64,000 nt of DNA from Pseudoips prasinana (lineage: Eukaryota > Arthropoda > Insecta > Lepidoptera > Nolidae): the NCBI GenBank assembly GCA_951640165.1, contig OX621251.1, forward strand, positions 23,026,893-23,090,892. Direction: 5' to 3'. A program made the position numbers and the translations under genes. This document shows positions 41,435 to 52,824 of the stretch, in pieces. The notes beneath the pieces are model-generated. The model was not told where the DNA came from, ran no database searches, and saw only the letters and a program-made list of their open reading frames with translations. Every line of letters starts with the position of its first letter. Position 1 is the first letter of the stretch.

Positions 41435-43074
41435 AAATATTTGTGTGCGTCACAATTGCTCCGCCACGTTATCCAAACAGAAAAAGACATCACTAATTTT
41501 TTTGTCGAAGTTAGTCAGAATCGAAGGAAACAAAACAAAACTTTGTCAAAGCAGAAATAAAGAAATTACAGGGGTTTTAAGTTGGCCGCGCGAACGTAAC
41601 GTGGAGGATTGCGCTGCCATGGAGATCTCAGCAACTAGGGATAGAGATTTAGAATCTTTCGAATTCTTTTTGTTAATTGAACATTTCATTTGTCAACAAT
41701 TGTCGTAAAAAGGAGTATAAGACTAAGATGATTATTTCACGAAATATTCACCTTGAAAGTTATGGCCACGCAATCCTGCACTTGATGTTTCTTTAATCTC
41801 GATTACCTATTCCTTCAAAACTTAAGATTTCATGCAGTAAAACTGTTACTAGAATAAAGATCTTAATATGTCCAAAGTACTGAAAGCATTTAATTCCACC
41901 AAAGTTTATTTAAACAAACGAAATCAAGCCAAAACAAAAGTTACGTGGCCGCGCAGTCGTAACGTTACTTAGAACGCTAATATCTCATTATCTATAATTG
42001 TTAAGATTGCGGTGTGATCATCCATTTATTCGTAATATTAACCTCATCAGATTGACATATCGTTTTACCCTCAAAATAGTTTTCTACGCGTGTAATGTAA
42101 TCTCAAAAATGATGTTATCTCTTACAATGTTCTAGAAGAGTGACCATAATTTCCATTTAATATGGGAATATCTTTTGCTCTATTACACGAAAATGTATCT
42201 GTGAGGAATAAATTGTTGTAGAATTGGCTAAATCAAAACAGTTTAGTGTACTTTCCTTTTTCCGTTTGTCGAACAACTTTTATGTCTTTTTATGTATTGA
42301 CGAGCTATAATTTCATCTCTGAAACAGTAATGGCAACAGTATTTCTTGTGCTCGAGTTTCGGCTATTTACGTAAAATCGATATGTATAATTACGAATTCA
42401 CTGTGTGGTGACGGCGTAGAATATCGTCACCCCATCGAAGGAAAACCTACCAGAGAACGCCCAGTTTTTCTGTAAACTTTTGGGAGGATCGAACAGTGGA
42501 CGTAATTTGGCTGACATGGTGAAGTATAAAGTTTTTACGAAATGGATGTTCATAACGAAATCTTAACAATTATAGATAATGAGATATTAGCGTTCAAAGT
42601 AACTTTTGTTTTGGCTTGATTTCGTCTGTTCTGTGCTTTTGGTACTTTGGACATATTAAGACCTTTCTTCTAGTAACAGTTTTACTGCATGAATCTTAAG
42701 TTTTGAAGAAATAATCGAGATTAAAGAAACATCAAGTGCATGATTAAGCGGCCATAATTTCTAAGATGAATATTTCGTGAAATAATGTTCTTAGTATCAT
42801 ACTTCTTTTATCGACAATTCTTGACAAATGAAATGTTCAATTAAAAAAACAGAATTAGATCTCTATCCCAAGTAGTTGCTGAGATCTCCATGGCCGCGCA
42901 ATCCTCCACGTTACGTTCGCGCGGCCGAATTAAAACCCCTGTAACTTCTTCATTTCTGCTTTGACAAAGTTTTGGTTTGTTTCCTTCGATTTTGACTAAA
43001 TTCGACAAAAATTTTAGCGCTGTTTTTTCTGTTTGGGCAACGTGGCGGAGCAATCGTAACGCACACAAATATTT
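41435..43074. mobile_element. Complete foldback element with about 530-bp inverted arms
   Basis: The left arm begins AAATATTTGTGTGCGTCACA and the right arm (about 42,545-43,074) is its reverse complement, with ATTGCTCCGCCACGTT and GGCCGCGCGAACGTAACGTG conserved in both. The loop holds a partial family 1 SINE-like segment at about 42,400-42,530. ORFs over the arms are mirror frames without known motifs. A half copy lies at 27,605-29,462, and the element at 29,917-31,189 shares the GTGTGCGT start and the GGCCGCGC motif, so it is a related family. Confidence 0.8.
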
Positions 43075-43209
43075 TATGATTTTCGTCATTTAGTCAAAGT
43101 CCGTCACAGTCAAGTCATAGTCCTACCCCAGTAAAGCAGTGGAGACTTTACTAGAGGCTTCCATGGAGTTTTGGTTTCAACACGGAAAATCACAATTTTT
43201 TTATATATA

Positions 43210-43455
43210 TATATCTCTAGGGACATTGTCACACAGATAATCCTAGCCTCAAACTAAGCAATGCTTGTACTATGGGTACCAGGCGACGATATACATACTT
43301 ATATAGATAGATAAATTTTATACTTAAATACATAGAAAACATCCATGACTCAGAAACAAATATTCGTGCTCATCACACAAATATTTGCACTTACCGGGAT
43401 TCGAATCCAGGACCACCAGCTTCGTAGGCAGGAGCACTACCAACCAATTACCGGC
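43210..43455 (-). repeat. tRNA-derived SINE
   Basis: On the minus strand: an A-box-like TTGGTAGTGCTCCTG near 43,440-43,426, then a B-box GGATTCGAATCCC near 43,409-43,397, then a LINE-like tail ending near the CAAACTAAGCAATGCTTG block. Same family as the split SINE at 31,505-33,925. Confidence 0.75.
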
Positions 43456-43612
43456 AATATCGCACTTTCTTCCACTTGTGTAAGTTGTCGAAGATGTTAT
43501 GTCTAAAAATCCACTATATTTACACATAAAAACTCCAGACTCCAGAATTGACACCAGTTTTTGAAAATGAAACAGAGCCTTGATGCACATTTTTCCGCGT
43601 TGGCGCCAAAAC
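43456..43612 (-). repeat. Uninterrupted paralogue of the Transib-like insertion site
   Basis: In reverse complement this reads GGCGCCAACGCGGAAAAATG and continues as 37,886-38,030 does. No insertion is present at the CAACG site (about 43,598-43,602). It serves as an empty-site control. Confidence 0.7.
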
Positions 43613-43763
43613 TCCAAAAAAAACACGTGTGGCACTCGGAGACTGCCGCGGTAAAGCTATTGCATAGCATTTTTTATCAACTTATGCAATTATAATTATT
43701 TATTTATTTTATAATACTGCATTTGTGATAATAATAATAAAATGAATGTAAATAGAGTACTAA

Positions 43764-44024
43764 GCTGTGTGGTGACGGCGACAAATATCAGAATCAGAAT
43801 ATCATCACCCCATCTCATCCCGTGGGGGGCGTAGAAGTCGACCCGAGGGAATATCTACCAGAGGACGGGAAGCAGCTTCCTTCTGAGTACTACGACCATC
43901 ATACTGCGATCGCCAACCCGCCTGCCAAGCGTGGCGATTATGGCATATCCCCTCAAGATGATTCTTGAGGGAGGCTTGTCCAGCAGTGGACTTATTTAAG
44001 CTGTAATGATGATGATGATGAAAT
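43764..44024 (+). repeat. SINE-like interspersed repeat, family 1, copy 2
   Basis: About 260 bp starting GTGTGGTGACGGCGACAAAT and ending in a (GAT)n tail. Near-identical, in inverse orientation, to 47,740-48,006. Confidence 0.85.
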
Positions 44025-44519
44025 AGAGTACTAACTCATTTTCTTTCAATATTTTTTCGTGACTTTCTTCATTAATAAATGCACTTTTTATTTTTATTTA
44101 TATTTAAAACACTTTGTACACAAATTATACGAGTACAGATATTCACTGTTGTACGTAGATGATAAATACCTATACACCTATATACTTTCTCACAAACAGA
44201 TGATTACGGTAGTTTTCCAATACAACCAATGCCACCTAAAGGCGGGTTGCTGAACTAAAGAGACAAGCGTGATATTTCAAAAAGTCATTAAAAGTTCTGG
44301 TATTTATCGAAAGATGGCGGTCGGAGTGGCGGGTGTTAGGTTTTTTTCGTTACGGAATTTCTGGATTAGGTCCCCACGCTCACGGCTCGCGATAGAAGCT
44401 ATGCAATAGCTTAAAAGAAGAAATGTTTTATTTTATATTGACATTTGGGTTGCCAGCGAAGCCTTTCCATTTTTCGTCATGTTCATTAATTTCGTCTACG
44501 TAAATAAGAATTAGCGAAC
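44025..44519. other. Interval without a supported gene
   Basis: AT-rich left half; 44,250-44,450 is of mixed composition. No RT motif before 44,520. Confidence 0.45.
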
Positions 44520-44529
44520 CCCGTTTATT

Positions 44530-45031
44530 GATTGGTTTCGTAGTTACCTGTTTGGTCGTCGGCAACGTATTCGCATCGAAGAGTCTTATTCTTCTTGGTG
44601 CTATACTAGTGCATGCGTGCCACAGGGTGGCGTTTTATCTCCATTACTGTTCTCGATATTTATAAATTGTATTTCCTTTAATTTAACTTCTTCCTACCAC
44701 CTTTACGCAGATGATCTACAAATTTATAGTCAGGCATCTGTAGAACGACTTAGTGAAGCAATTAGTATCATCAATAATGACTTAGGCCGGATAAGTCAAT
44801 GGAGTGCGGAACATGGTCTTACGGTGAACCCCATTAAAACACAGGTAATTGTGATTGGTAGTTCACGCATGATATCCAAGGTCGACTGGTCACAGATCCC
44901 CCAGATTATCTTTAATAATACTTTAATACCTTTTAGTGATAATTTAAGAAATCTGGGGGTTTACTTCGACAAAACTTTTTCATGGGGTCCACAGCTTGAG
45001 CAAACTAGTCGCAAATTAACTGACTGTCTTA
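44530..45031 (+). pseudogene. J1 reverse transcriptase, palm part
   Basis: Open from about 44,530 (WFRSYLFGRRQRIRIEE) through CVPQGGVLSPLLFSIFIN, the catalytic SYHLYADDLQIY, and NLRNLGVYFDKTFSW to the insertion point. The RT fingers and the endonuclease are missing upstream. Past 45,031 the frame runs into J2 and stops at 45,054. The apparent start at 44617 is a GTG inside the ORF, not a real start. Confidence 0.75.
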
Positions 45032-45419
45032 AGACAACGCTTAACAAGCATTAAACTGTTTTTATGACATATTCAAACTTTTCTACGATCTATGCTTTCC
45101 TATTCAAAAAAGAAAAATGTCGCTACGAAAACGAACGACATGGATCTCTAAAGGTATCAGGGTAAGTTGTAAACGAAAAAGAGAACTACTATGTCAATAT
45201 AGGCGTGTCCCAAATACGAAAAATAAACAAACGCTAAAACAGCACTCCGATCGATTAAAAAAATCATATTACTGACTCAGAAGACCAAAAATGAGAATTT
45301 TATTAACAAATCCAAAAATAAGTCAAAAGCATCTTGGAAAATTATAAATAAAAATTAATCATATTTTTCCCAAAGATAATGTAAGCACACGTATTAAAAT
45401 TAATGACACTTATATTAAT

Positions 45420-46424
45420 AACCCCAAATCAATTGCTGATGCTTTCAACAATTATTTTTCACACATTGTCACACCGACAATAACATATTCAAACATTGAC
45501 ATTAGTACAAATTCATTTTTTATGGCACCCAAAACTCCCCTTGACATTTTTCATATAATTCATTCTTTAAACAACACTACTTGCCACGGATATGATGGAA
45601 TTGTTACTAATGTAGTTAAAAAGTAGCGATTTATATAGCGCCAATTAGGAGTCATATTATTAATCTCTGTATTGAGCATGGTTATTTTCCTGATAAACTA
45701 AAAGTGTCTATCATTAAACCTATCCATAAAATGATGACAAAAAGGAAATAGGGAATTACAGGCCAATAGCTCTGATCCCCATATTCTCAAAAATATTTGA
45801 AAAGGTAATTTACGATAGACTTTATACCTACTTTGAAAAATACAACCTTATAGCTAAAGAACAATATGGATTCCGAAAGCGCAGATCAATAAACATGGCT
45901 ATCTACGAGTTCATGAACAAAGTTGTAACTAATGTTGACACAAAAATCCCAGTCGTGGCCCTCTTTATGGATATGTCTAAAGCGTTTGATCATGTAGATC
46001 ATATTATTCTCATCAATAAACTAGAGCGATATAGAGTAAGGGGAAATTCACTACAACTGCTGAAATCGTATTTAGACAACCGTACCCAAGTAACTTCTAT
46101 CAACAGAATTAACACAGTTACTAAAACTGACACCACATACCTTTCAAGTCCTGCAATTACTACCTATGGTGTTCCCCAAGGAAGCATACTTGGTCCCTTA
46201 TTGTTAAATATGTACATTAATGACATGCCCAAAGTCTGCAACAATAAAATTATTCTTTTTGCTGATGACAGCACCATCTTATTTTCCAGCAATGACATTA
46301 ATTCTCTCCAAAATAATATTAACACTGACCTCCAAAATATAATTGAATGGCTATTAACTAATAATCTAAAAGTAAACCTTGACAAAACAAAAATAATGAC
46401 ATTTAATCAAAAAACAAATATATT
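45420..46424 (+). pseudogene. J2 reverse transcriptase, decayed
   Basis: Several frameshifts and stops before 45,890 (for example TAG at about 45,624). Then a clean frame carries YGFRKRRSINMAIYEFMN, LFMDMSKAFDHVDHI, YGVPQGSILGPLLLNMYIND, the catalytic ILFADDSTILF and LLTNNLKVNLDKTKIMTF before it is cut by transposon K. The fingers motif NRPIALIPIFSKIFEK needs a frame change. It is a Jockey-group LINE different from J1 and H. The C-terminal part after K retains only a weak similarity (LGSRRHSNTIRATPH). Confidence 0.7.
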
Positions 46425-46459
46425 GTGCTACAAACTTATCTGGCCCGGTGGCCAAAAGT

Positions 46460-46745
46460 AGAACTAACGACGCCAGTTTGAAACCGGAATGGTTTAATTC
46501 AGAAGTCATTTCATTATCATCATTATCGGAAACACTGCTTTCGCTTTCACGATCACTACCTAAATGAATGATGAAAAGCTCGTCTAAGTATCCATCCCTT
46601 TTTCGATACACATTTTCAATATTTTTTCACATGATTGCAATGCTTTTGCCATTCATTGACTGTTATTTTATCAAAAGCTTCTGCAATCAATGATAGGATT
46701 TCAGAATTCGATCTACCAATATTCTGATCTGCTATAAATTTTTGC
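46460..46745 (-). pseudogene. Transposase C-terminus of element K
   Basis: Two frames on the minus strand: NSEILSLIAEAFDKITVNEW followed by QKHCNHVKK, then, after a shift near 46,620, ENVYRKRDGYLDELFIIHLG and the acidic SDRESESSVSDNDD. The WxxxCxHV block with an acidic Ser-rich end resembles the C-terminus of Tc1-type DDE transposases found widely in Lepidoptera. The catalytic middle is not recognizable. Confidence in the family is moderate. Confidence 0.5.
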
Positions 46746-47739
46746 ATCTGCTTACTCTTTTTCTTTCACAAGTTTTCTTACAAATCGCTCCCGGACACCT
46801 ACAAAGGAATAATTAGAATTAAATAAAAAATGAATATTTTAAAATATGTATTTTAATTTAAAATGCGAGGGGGAGTTTCGTATTTTTTCAGAAGCTGACA
46901 ACACTAACCTGTAGCAGCCAAAGATATTATAATATAACAAGATTGCGCACTGAGGGAGCAAAAACGGCCCGAGCAAGAAGTAGCTGTTTTGGATGGCATC
47001 TCCTTCTAATAGAGTGACCATGCGTCGCGGAATTATGCGAATGTTTTAACGCGCCAAATTTAAAATTTTGTTTTTATGAGAACCTGTGCAGTGCTTTTAA
47101 AGTTACTGTTCGCCCCACTGCATACCTAGGTATACGTATTCGAGATGTTTTCGTTACTTATACTTTCTTTATTTTGTATGCCTCTCTGCAAGCAATATAA
47201 ATTAAATTATACCAAGATTATTTGTAGATTTTTTAAACGTTTGGAAATTATATAATTATTTATAGTACAATTCCCGCCTAATGTAAGTGTGAGTAGTGGT
47301 AGATATTTTGGACAAAGGCAATAGACTTTCCAAATATTATATATTCGTAATGTATCCAAATAGTTTTCAAGTATATTATATGTTTTATTTACTTATATTC
47401 TTTTTCGCAACAAGTGTTTTGTGTCAGTCGGCTATAGTATTCTAGGATAATTATTGTAATACATATATTCAATATAGATTAGATTGTGAAAATCAGGTAA
47501 CACTAATAGACTACATACAGGCCCGATTTTTAAATTTAATCCACGGATAGTACTATACTCACTACCTTAATTGAAAATATCTTCTAAGTGGCTTAATCTA
47601 AACAACTGAGATAATTTTATATCTTTTGTTATTAATAAGAGTGTAGCAATTGTCTATTTCTTACCTATTTACTCATAACAAACACTGACACGAGGAAACA
47701 GTAGTCTCGTTTTAGTGTTAGATATAGTGAAATAGACAA

Positions 47740-48006
47740 TTATTCATCATCATCATCATCATTACAGCTTAAATAAGTCCACTGCTGGACAAGCCTCCCT
47801 CAAGAATCATCTTGAGGGGATATGCCATAATCGCCACGCTTGGCAGGCGGGTTGGCGATCGCAGTATGATGGTTATAGTACTCAGAAGGAAGCTGCTTCC
47901 CGTCCTCTGGTAGATATTCCCTCGGGTCGACTTCTACGCCTCACCCCACGGGATGAGATGGGGTGATGATATTCTGATTCTGATATTTGTCGCCGTCACC
48001 ACACAG
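47740..48006 (-). repeat. SINE-like interspersed repeat, family 1, copy 3 (inside K)
   Basis: Inverted copy of 43,764-44,024, with the (ATC)n microsatellite tail at 47,744-47,764. Confidence 0.85.
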
Positions 48007-48182
48007 CAGACAATTATTACGTAGGTATAAAATACCTAATATACATTACGACAGGTTGGAAAAATCGTTTGTTGTAAGAGGCAACAATCTCGAGTAGGTA
48101 TGCTTAGTGGCTGGTAGTGGGGAATAGTATTTTGTGTCAATGTGCAAAAACTCTAAAACTAATGTGAATGTTATTTGTAATA

Positions 48183-48391
48183 AAACAGTTTGCTATATCA
48201 TTGCTATATCAGATTATTATTTACCGGGAACAATATTCATCCATTTTTGTTTCAATTCCTCGTTTTTGGGAAAAACGATCCATTACAGAAACAGTTTGCT
48301 ATATCATTGCTATATCAGATTATTATTTACCGGGAACAATATTCATCCATTTTTGTTTCAATTCCTCGTTTTTGGGAAAAACGATCCATTA
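48183..48391. repeat. Exact tandem duplication, period 106 bp
   Basis: 48183-48288 is repeated from 48289 to about 48391 with no mismatch seen, starting AAACAGTTTGCTATATCATT. The ORFs repeated over it in three frames are a by-product. Confidence 0.92.
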
Positions 48392-48988
48392 AATACGTAA
48401 AAAATGGTTACCCTGTTGCTGAACTTAGCCAAAATATAGAAACATTACAAGATAACAATTACTTGTGAAAAGATATACCACTCCCCAGATGACCCTCACT
48501 TTTACACCCTTTTACGCAACAAGTTAAAACCATTTTTAAGCAAATTGGAACTGGATTGGAGCACAATACGATAAATAATTCCAAAACAAACATTCACCAT
48601 ATTTGTTTACAAATTGAGTGTGGTAAACGTCATTTCTTATAAATACTGCTATTGAATTTACTAAACCCAAATTAAATGTATTTAAAAAGCTATCAAAGAA
48701 TAAGACATAGTTTAAAAAAACGTTGTGTACGTCTTAAATAAATAAAAAAATATTTAATTATAGTTATATGAAAACATAATCCTAGGTGTTTGACCACAAA
48801 TTCTACTATTTTATACGTCAAGTAAGTTATTTTTAGGCTGGCCATCTGTTAGACAGGGACAGATTCCAAAACGAGAGCCTCTCAAGTGGTCCGTTTTTTC
48901 CTATTGGTACACTACAAAGAGAAATGGACTGTATCTTAAAGACTGAGTTCATTTTACTTTGAACTAAATCTTGGAGTGCGTAATCTTG

Positions 48989-49138
48989 TTATATTATAAT
49001 ATCTTTGGTAGCAGCAGCTACGCGTTCATACAACTTATTGAAGGGTATAATTGGTGCCTGATGGCGTTTTTCTTCCTTCATATAATTCAATACTTGTAAT
49101 ATAACATTCCTCGCATCACTTTTTAAAGCTTTCGGCAT
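48989..49138 (-). pseudogene. Transposase N-terminal exon of element K
   Basis: A 49-codon frame from the ATG at 49136-49138: MPKALKSDARNVILQVLNYM, then KEEKRHQAPIIPFNKLYERV and AAATKDIII before a TAA. The ERVAAAT segment is what precedes a helix-turn-helix in many transposases, so the frame probably spliced on near AAAG before decay. It lies about 150 bp inside the right TIR, the expected place for a 5' exon on the minus strand. Confidence 0.5.
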
Positions 49139-49782
49139 TTTTCACAATTAAAAAACACATAAAGAAAAATAAATACGCGCAACAAACATTCAATGGCAGG
49201 AATGTCATGGAATAACAGGCCCATTGACATTTCAAACTGGCGTCGTTAGTTCTACTTTTGGCCACCGGGCCAGATAAGTTTGTAGCACTATACTTACCTA
49301 CTCATCCATATACATATTTGAGATGTGCGTATTTGTCAAGAGTAACATTCAGCTATTTGACACTCTTGGCTCTAGACGTCATTCAAATACCATTCGTGCT
49401 ACACCCCACATTACAGCCTTATACGCAAAAAGTGTCCTTGGTATAAATACCGCCACCCATCCGAAATCAGGAATGCATTGACTCATTTAAAAAATGTTTG
49501 TTTGAGTTGTTAGTGCAGAGATGTTACTACTCAATCAGACTTCATAGATGATAAGCAAAGTTACAAAGGTTCCACTTATTAGTTTCCTTGACATGTGTAA
49601 TGTGTAATAAAATTTAATGTGTAATAAAAATTAATAAAAAGATTTTATGTCGACCACATCAGTTTTGTACGCCGATTATATTCGGCAAAACATAGCGGAA
49701 TTTTATTTTATATTAACACCAATGTATTGTATACCTATGTTTATTAAAACAATTAAATGATTACTGATTACTGAAAAAAAAA

Positions 49783-50330
49783 TTATATGCGGCAGCAGGT
49801 TCCTTGCGAAGAATGCGTAATTTCCTTCCAACCGCCACTAAAATTGCACTAGCTCAATCTCTTCTTTTTCCCATTCTTGACTATGCTGCTGCCAGTTATC
49901 TTGACCTTACAGAGGACAAACTTGATAAACTCGAGCGCCTCCAAAATTTCTGTATTAGATTCGTATTAAATTTGGACTCCGCAAATACGATCACGTTACC
50001 GAATTTCGTAAAAAACTCGAGTGGTTACCAATCCGACTTCGCCGTAATTCTCACATACTTTGTCTCCTTTACAATATTTTGTTTAATCCAACAGCTCCCA
50101 TTAACCTTAAGCAACAGTTTAAATTCGTTTGTGATACACATTCTAGGTCTTTGAGATCATCAGAGAACTTAAAACTACATATTCCAGTGCACTCTACAGA
50201 TTTTTTTGATAAATCTTTTTCTGTCCAAGCAGCTCGGCTATGGAATTTACTTCCTGTAGAAATAAGACGTGCACAAACTCTGACCTCATTCAAAATTTCT
50301 TTAAAAATACACTTGTTATCGGTTTAAATT
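49783..50330 (+). pseudogene. J1 reverse transcriptase, C-terminal part
   Basis: Opens LYAAAGSLRRMRNFLP, then TKIALAQSLLFPILDYAAAS and KLERLQNFCIRFVLNL. After a frameshift near 50,080 it continues FVCDTHSRSLRSSENLKLH, FDKSFSVQAARLWNLLPVEI and TSFKISLKIHLLSV before the stop. This is the usual LINE C-terminal region with a conserved RLWNxLP block. Confidence 0.75.
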
Positions 50331-50938
50331 ATCTTCATAATTTATGTTTTTTATCTCTTAACTGCTTTTTGTAACCTCCTATTTCAAAACGCCGTAACTG
50401 AATAGATGTGTAATATTTTGTATGTATAGTATATTATTATAGTATAGTATTATTAGTATTTAAAATATAAGTATGCTTATGTAAATTGTATATAAGTACA
50501 TAACTTCGAATACTTGACTGTACACTTTCAGCTACTGCCTTTTCTAAGTTACTGTTTTACATAATTTTTATTTAAGAATTTAGTTTAGAATTTCTTAAAT
50601 ATTATAAGAAATTCTGTGATCTGCAGAATATTTCATTACAGATTGATAGCGGTATATATAGTGCCCTCTATTCATTATTGTCTGAACTGAGGAATCTGCA
50701 AAACATGAATTTATCTGAAGAAATACAAGTGAATTAGTTAAAAAGACAAAACGACAGAAAAGTCAATTGTTAAGAACTAAATGAAAGTAGAATTTTACTA
50801 AAATATCAGAACTGGGAGCCCAATATTTTAAACTTTATTGACTAGGCTTAACATGTTAGATTACCGCAAATTAGAAAAAAAGTATTAACTATTTCTTAAC
50901 TAAAACATGGCATATCGTTCGTTCCTCTAAATTACATA
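50331..50938. other. Interval without a supported gene
   Basis: AT-rich. The first 100-200 bp probably include the J1 3' UTR. Nothing else recognized. Confidence 0.45.
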
Positions 50939-51081
50939 GGTACAGACACCAGCACGTCAAGCTACCCCAATCTGTCAAATTTCCCCAATAGAAAGTGAAA
51001 CTTATGCTTATGTGATAAAGTGGAAAATCGATAAAAGAAATTTGACAGATGGGGGTAGCTGGATGTGCTGGCGTCTGTACC
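50939..51081. mobile_element. MITE copy 1
   Basis: A 143-bp unit with about 25-bp inverted ends, GGTACAGACACCAGCACGTC at the left and its near complement (ending GGCGTCTGTACC) at the right, flanked by TA on both sides. The interior holds AAATTTGACAG-type inverted sequence. Non-coding. Confidence 0.82.
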
Positions 51082-52087
51082 TACTTTCAGAGAAAATTTA
51101 TTTTCAACTTTATACAAGAGACAATAGTCTAGGGCGACCATAATGTTCATAGAGAGTAGGCATCTATATATTTAGTAAAACTCAGTCAGAAAATCGTTTT
51201 TTTAAACTTAATTAATTTTATTCCTTATTTCTGGCAACAAGTTATGCGATCAGAAATTTCGAGATAAATAAAACTATAATACCAATAAGTTGTATCCCAA
51301 CCAACTTTTGAACACTTTCTAAAATCAATTTAGACAGGTCGCTTTATATACGTCGATATATAGGTAGCTTTCTTTTTTTATTGTTGTATAAAAAGACAAC
51401 GCCCGCCTTAGGAAATCTAATCACTGTTTATTTGTGGAATTTTGATTTGAAGTTTCTACCCAGCCTATTCAAACTTACGAGTTACGCTAACTCTTGCCTA
51501 GAATGCTGCCACAGGTAGCGCTATCGGCACACAAAAAGCGTGATTGACATTCTAGTTCTGCTTCTTTATAAGAGATATCAAAATCAAAAAGCAAGAGTTT
51601 ATTTTCGTATGGTGTGAGCACCACTTTGTTAAACTCTTTGAAAGTGAGCATAGAATTTAGTGAACATTTGCAAAGTGAAAAGTTGGAATCAGATTATGTG
51701 ACAGTATATAAGCGACAGCCTTGCGTCGTAATCCTGTTACATGATAATAGATGGCGTTCGTAGACTATAGTATGCGCAGACCGGAATAAACTGAAGAGAG
51801 TATTTATACTACCTAACATGTATACTTACCTACACTAATGTATGTTGTCATAATTGCCATCGGAACTAGTTGATCTCCTAAATTTGCCATGCATGCTTAT
51901 TAAGAGAAAACACGTCTGCGCTTAAACCACTGTACCACAGTATAGGGATACTATGGGGCCTCCTAGATTTGTGGATGTGGGCAGGAGGACGAGTGGACGT
52001 CATTTTTATTGTCCTTATATGGTGTAATGTTAGCCCTCTCCATGTTAATTATTTTAATTTCCTTCTTACCAAAATACATATTATATA
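51082..52087. other. Interval without a supported gene
   Basis: AT-rich unassigned DNA. ORFs are short and motif-free. Confidence 0.45.
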
Positions 52088-52221
52088 GGTACAGACGCCA
52101 GCACATCCAGCTACTCCGACCTGTCAAATTTCTTTTCAACTTTATCACAAAAGAATAAGGTTCACTTTCAATTGGGGAAATATGACTGATTGCGGTAGTT
52201 CGATGTTCTGGCGTCTGTACC
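52088..52221. mobile_element. MITE copy 2
   Basis: Same family as 50,939-51,081: starts GGTACAGACGCCAGCACATC and ends GGCGTCTGTACC, 134 bp. TA is seen at the left flank only. Confidence 0.8.
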
Positions 52222-52447
52222 AATTACTGGAAAATGCACAATCACAAAATCGTAGCATTAATGTATTTCGGTAACTAATAACGAATTTATAAGAAAACTA
52301 TTAACCGGCTTTCTTTTGCGAAGGTTGAAGTGATGTGTGCAGTGTGAATAAATAAATAATATTATATAAATCAAAATAGTTTGTGCGCTAGCCCGACAGG
52401 CACCTCGCATGTTTCTTTTACCACATCACGATAGGGGAAAATCACAC

Positions 52448-52622
52448 TAATACTACAAAGCCGAACGTTTGTGAGTGTGTATGTTTGTTACTTCTTCACG
52501 TCTAAACGGCTAGGGCGATTTTAATAATATTTGGTATGGAGTTAGCTGATACCCTGGATTAACACATAGGCTATTATAATTTATAAAGTTTAACGTGAGT
52601 AAAACCGCGGGGCACAGCTAGT
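52448..52622 (+). mobile_element. Helitron-like non-autonomous element, copy 1
   Basis: Begins near CACTAATACTACAAAG and ends CCGCGGGGCACAGCTAGT. The ACTAATATTATAAA-like start and CTAG-T end match a widespread lepidopteran Helitron-like family. A second, more diverged copy lies at 59,225-59,411. Confidence 0.55.
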
Positions 52623-52824
52623 AAACACTAAAGCCAAAAATCTTATTCTACTAACATTCAATACCGAGTTAGGAGCGTATTTTCGGATATAGGTCACCTG
52701 AAAGTGTTAAATAAAACAAACATTTATTTGAACATAAAAATTAGAATATAATCATTTTCAGTAATTATTTAAAATTATACACTTAAAGTACATTTATAGT
52801 AAATTCAATAAAAAATACCAGTGC

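Larger units (their letters stand above)
46425..49288 (-). mobile_element. DNA transposon K, about 2.9 kb, inserted in J2
   Basis: Perfect inverted ends of more than 50 bp start GTGCTACAAACTTATCTGGC at the left (46425) and mirror it at the right (to 49288). The TSD is not clear (flanks AAATATATT and TATACTTA). It contains decayed transposase pieces on the minus strand, an inverted family 1 SINE-like copy, a tandem duplication and an internal inverted segment around AAAGATATTATAATATAACA (near 46,925 and 48,990). Confidence 0.75.
45032..49782 (+). mobile_element. LINE J2, 5'-truncated, inserted in J1 and interrupted by K
   Basis: J2 runs from about 45,032 to its poly(A) at 49,774-49,782. Coding is recognizable in 45,100-46,424 and, after transposon K, a decayed C-terminal segment and 3' UTR in 49,289-49,782. 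Confidence 0.7.
44520..50330 (+). mobile_element. LINE J1 (Jockey-like), interrupted by J2 and K
   Basis: The first block (44,520 to about 45,031) and the second block (49,783-50,330) are parts of one reverse-transcriptase ORF. The first ends in TSRKLTDCL and the second opens LYAAAGSLRRMRNFLP; these segments are normally adjacent in Jockey-type LINEs. The 4.75-kb insert between them is LINE J2, which itself carries DNA transposon K. No clear TSD could be read at the J1/J2 junction. Confidence 0.75.

Noticed and set aside
48134..48468. Three overlapping ORFs encoding a repeated peptide
   Set aside because: They translate the 106-bp tandem DNA duplication in three frames; no start or family support.
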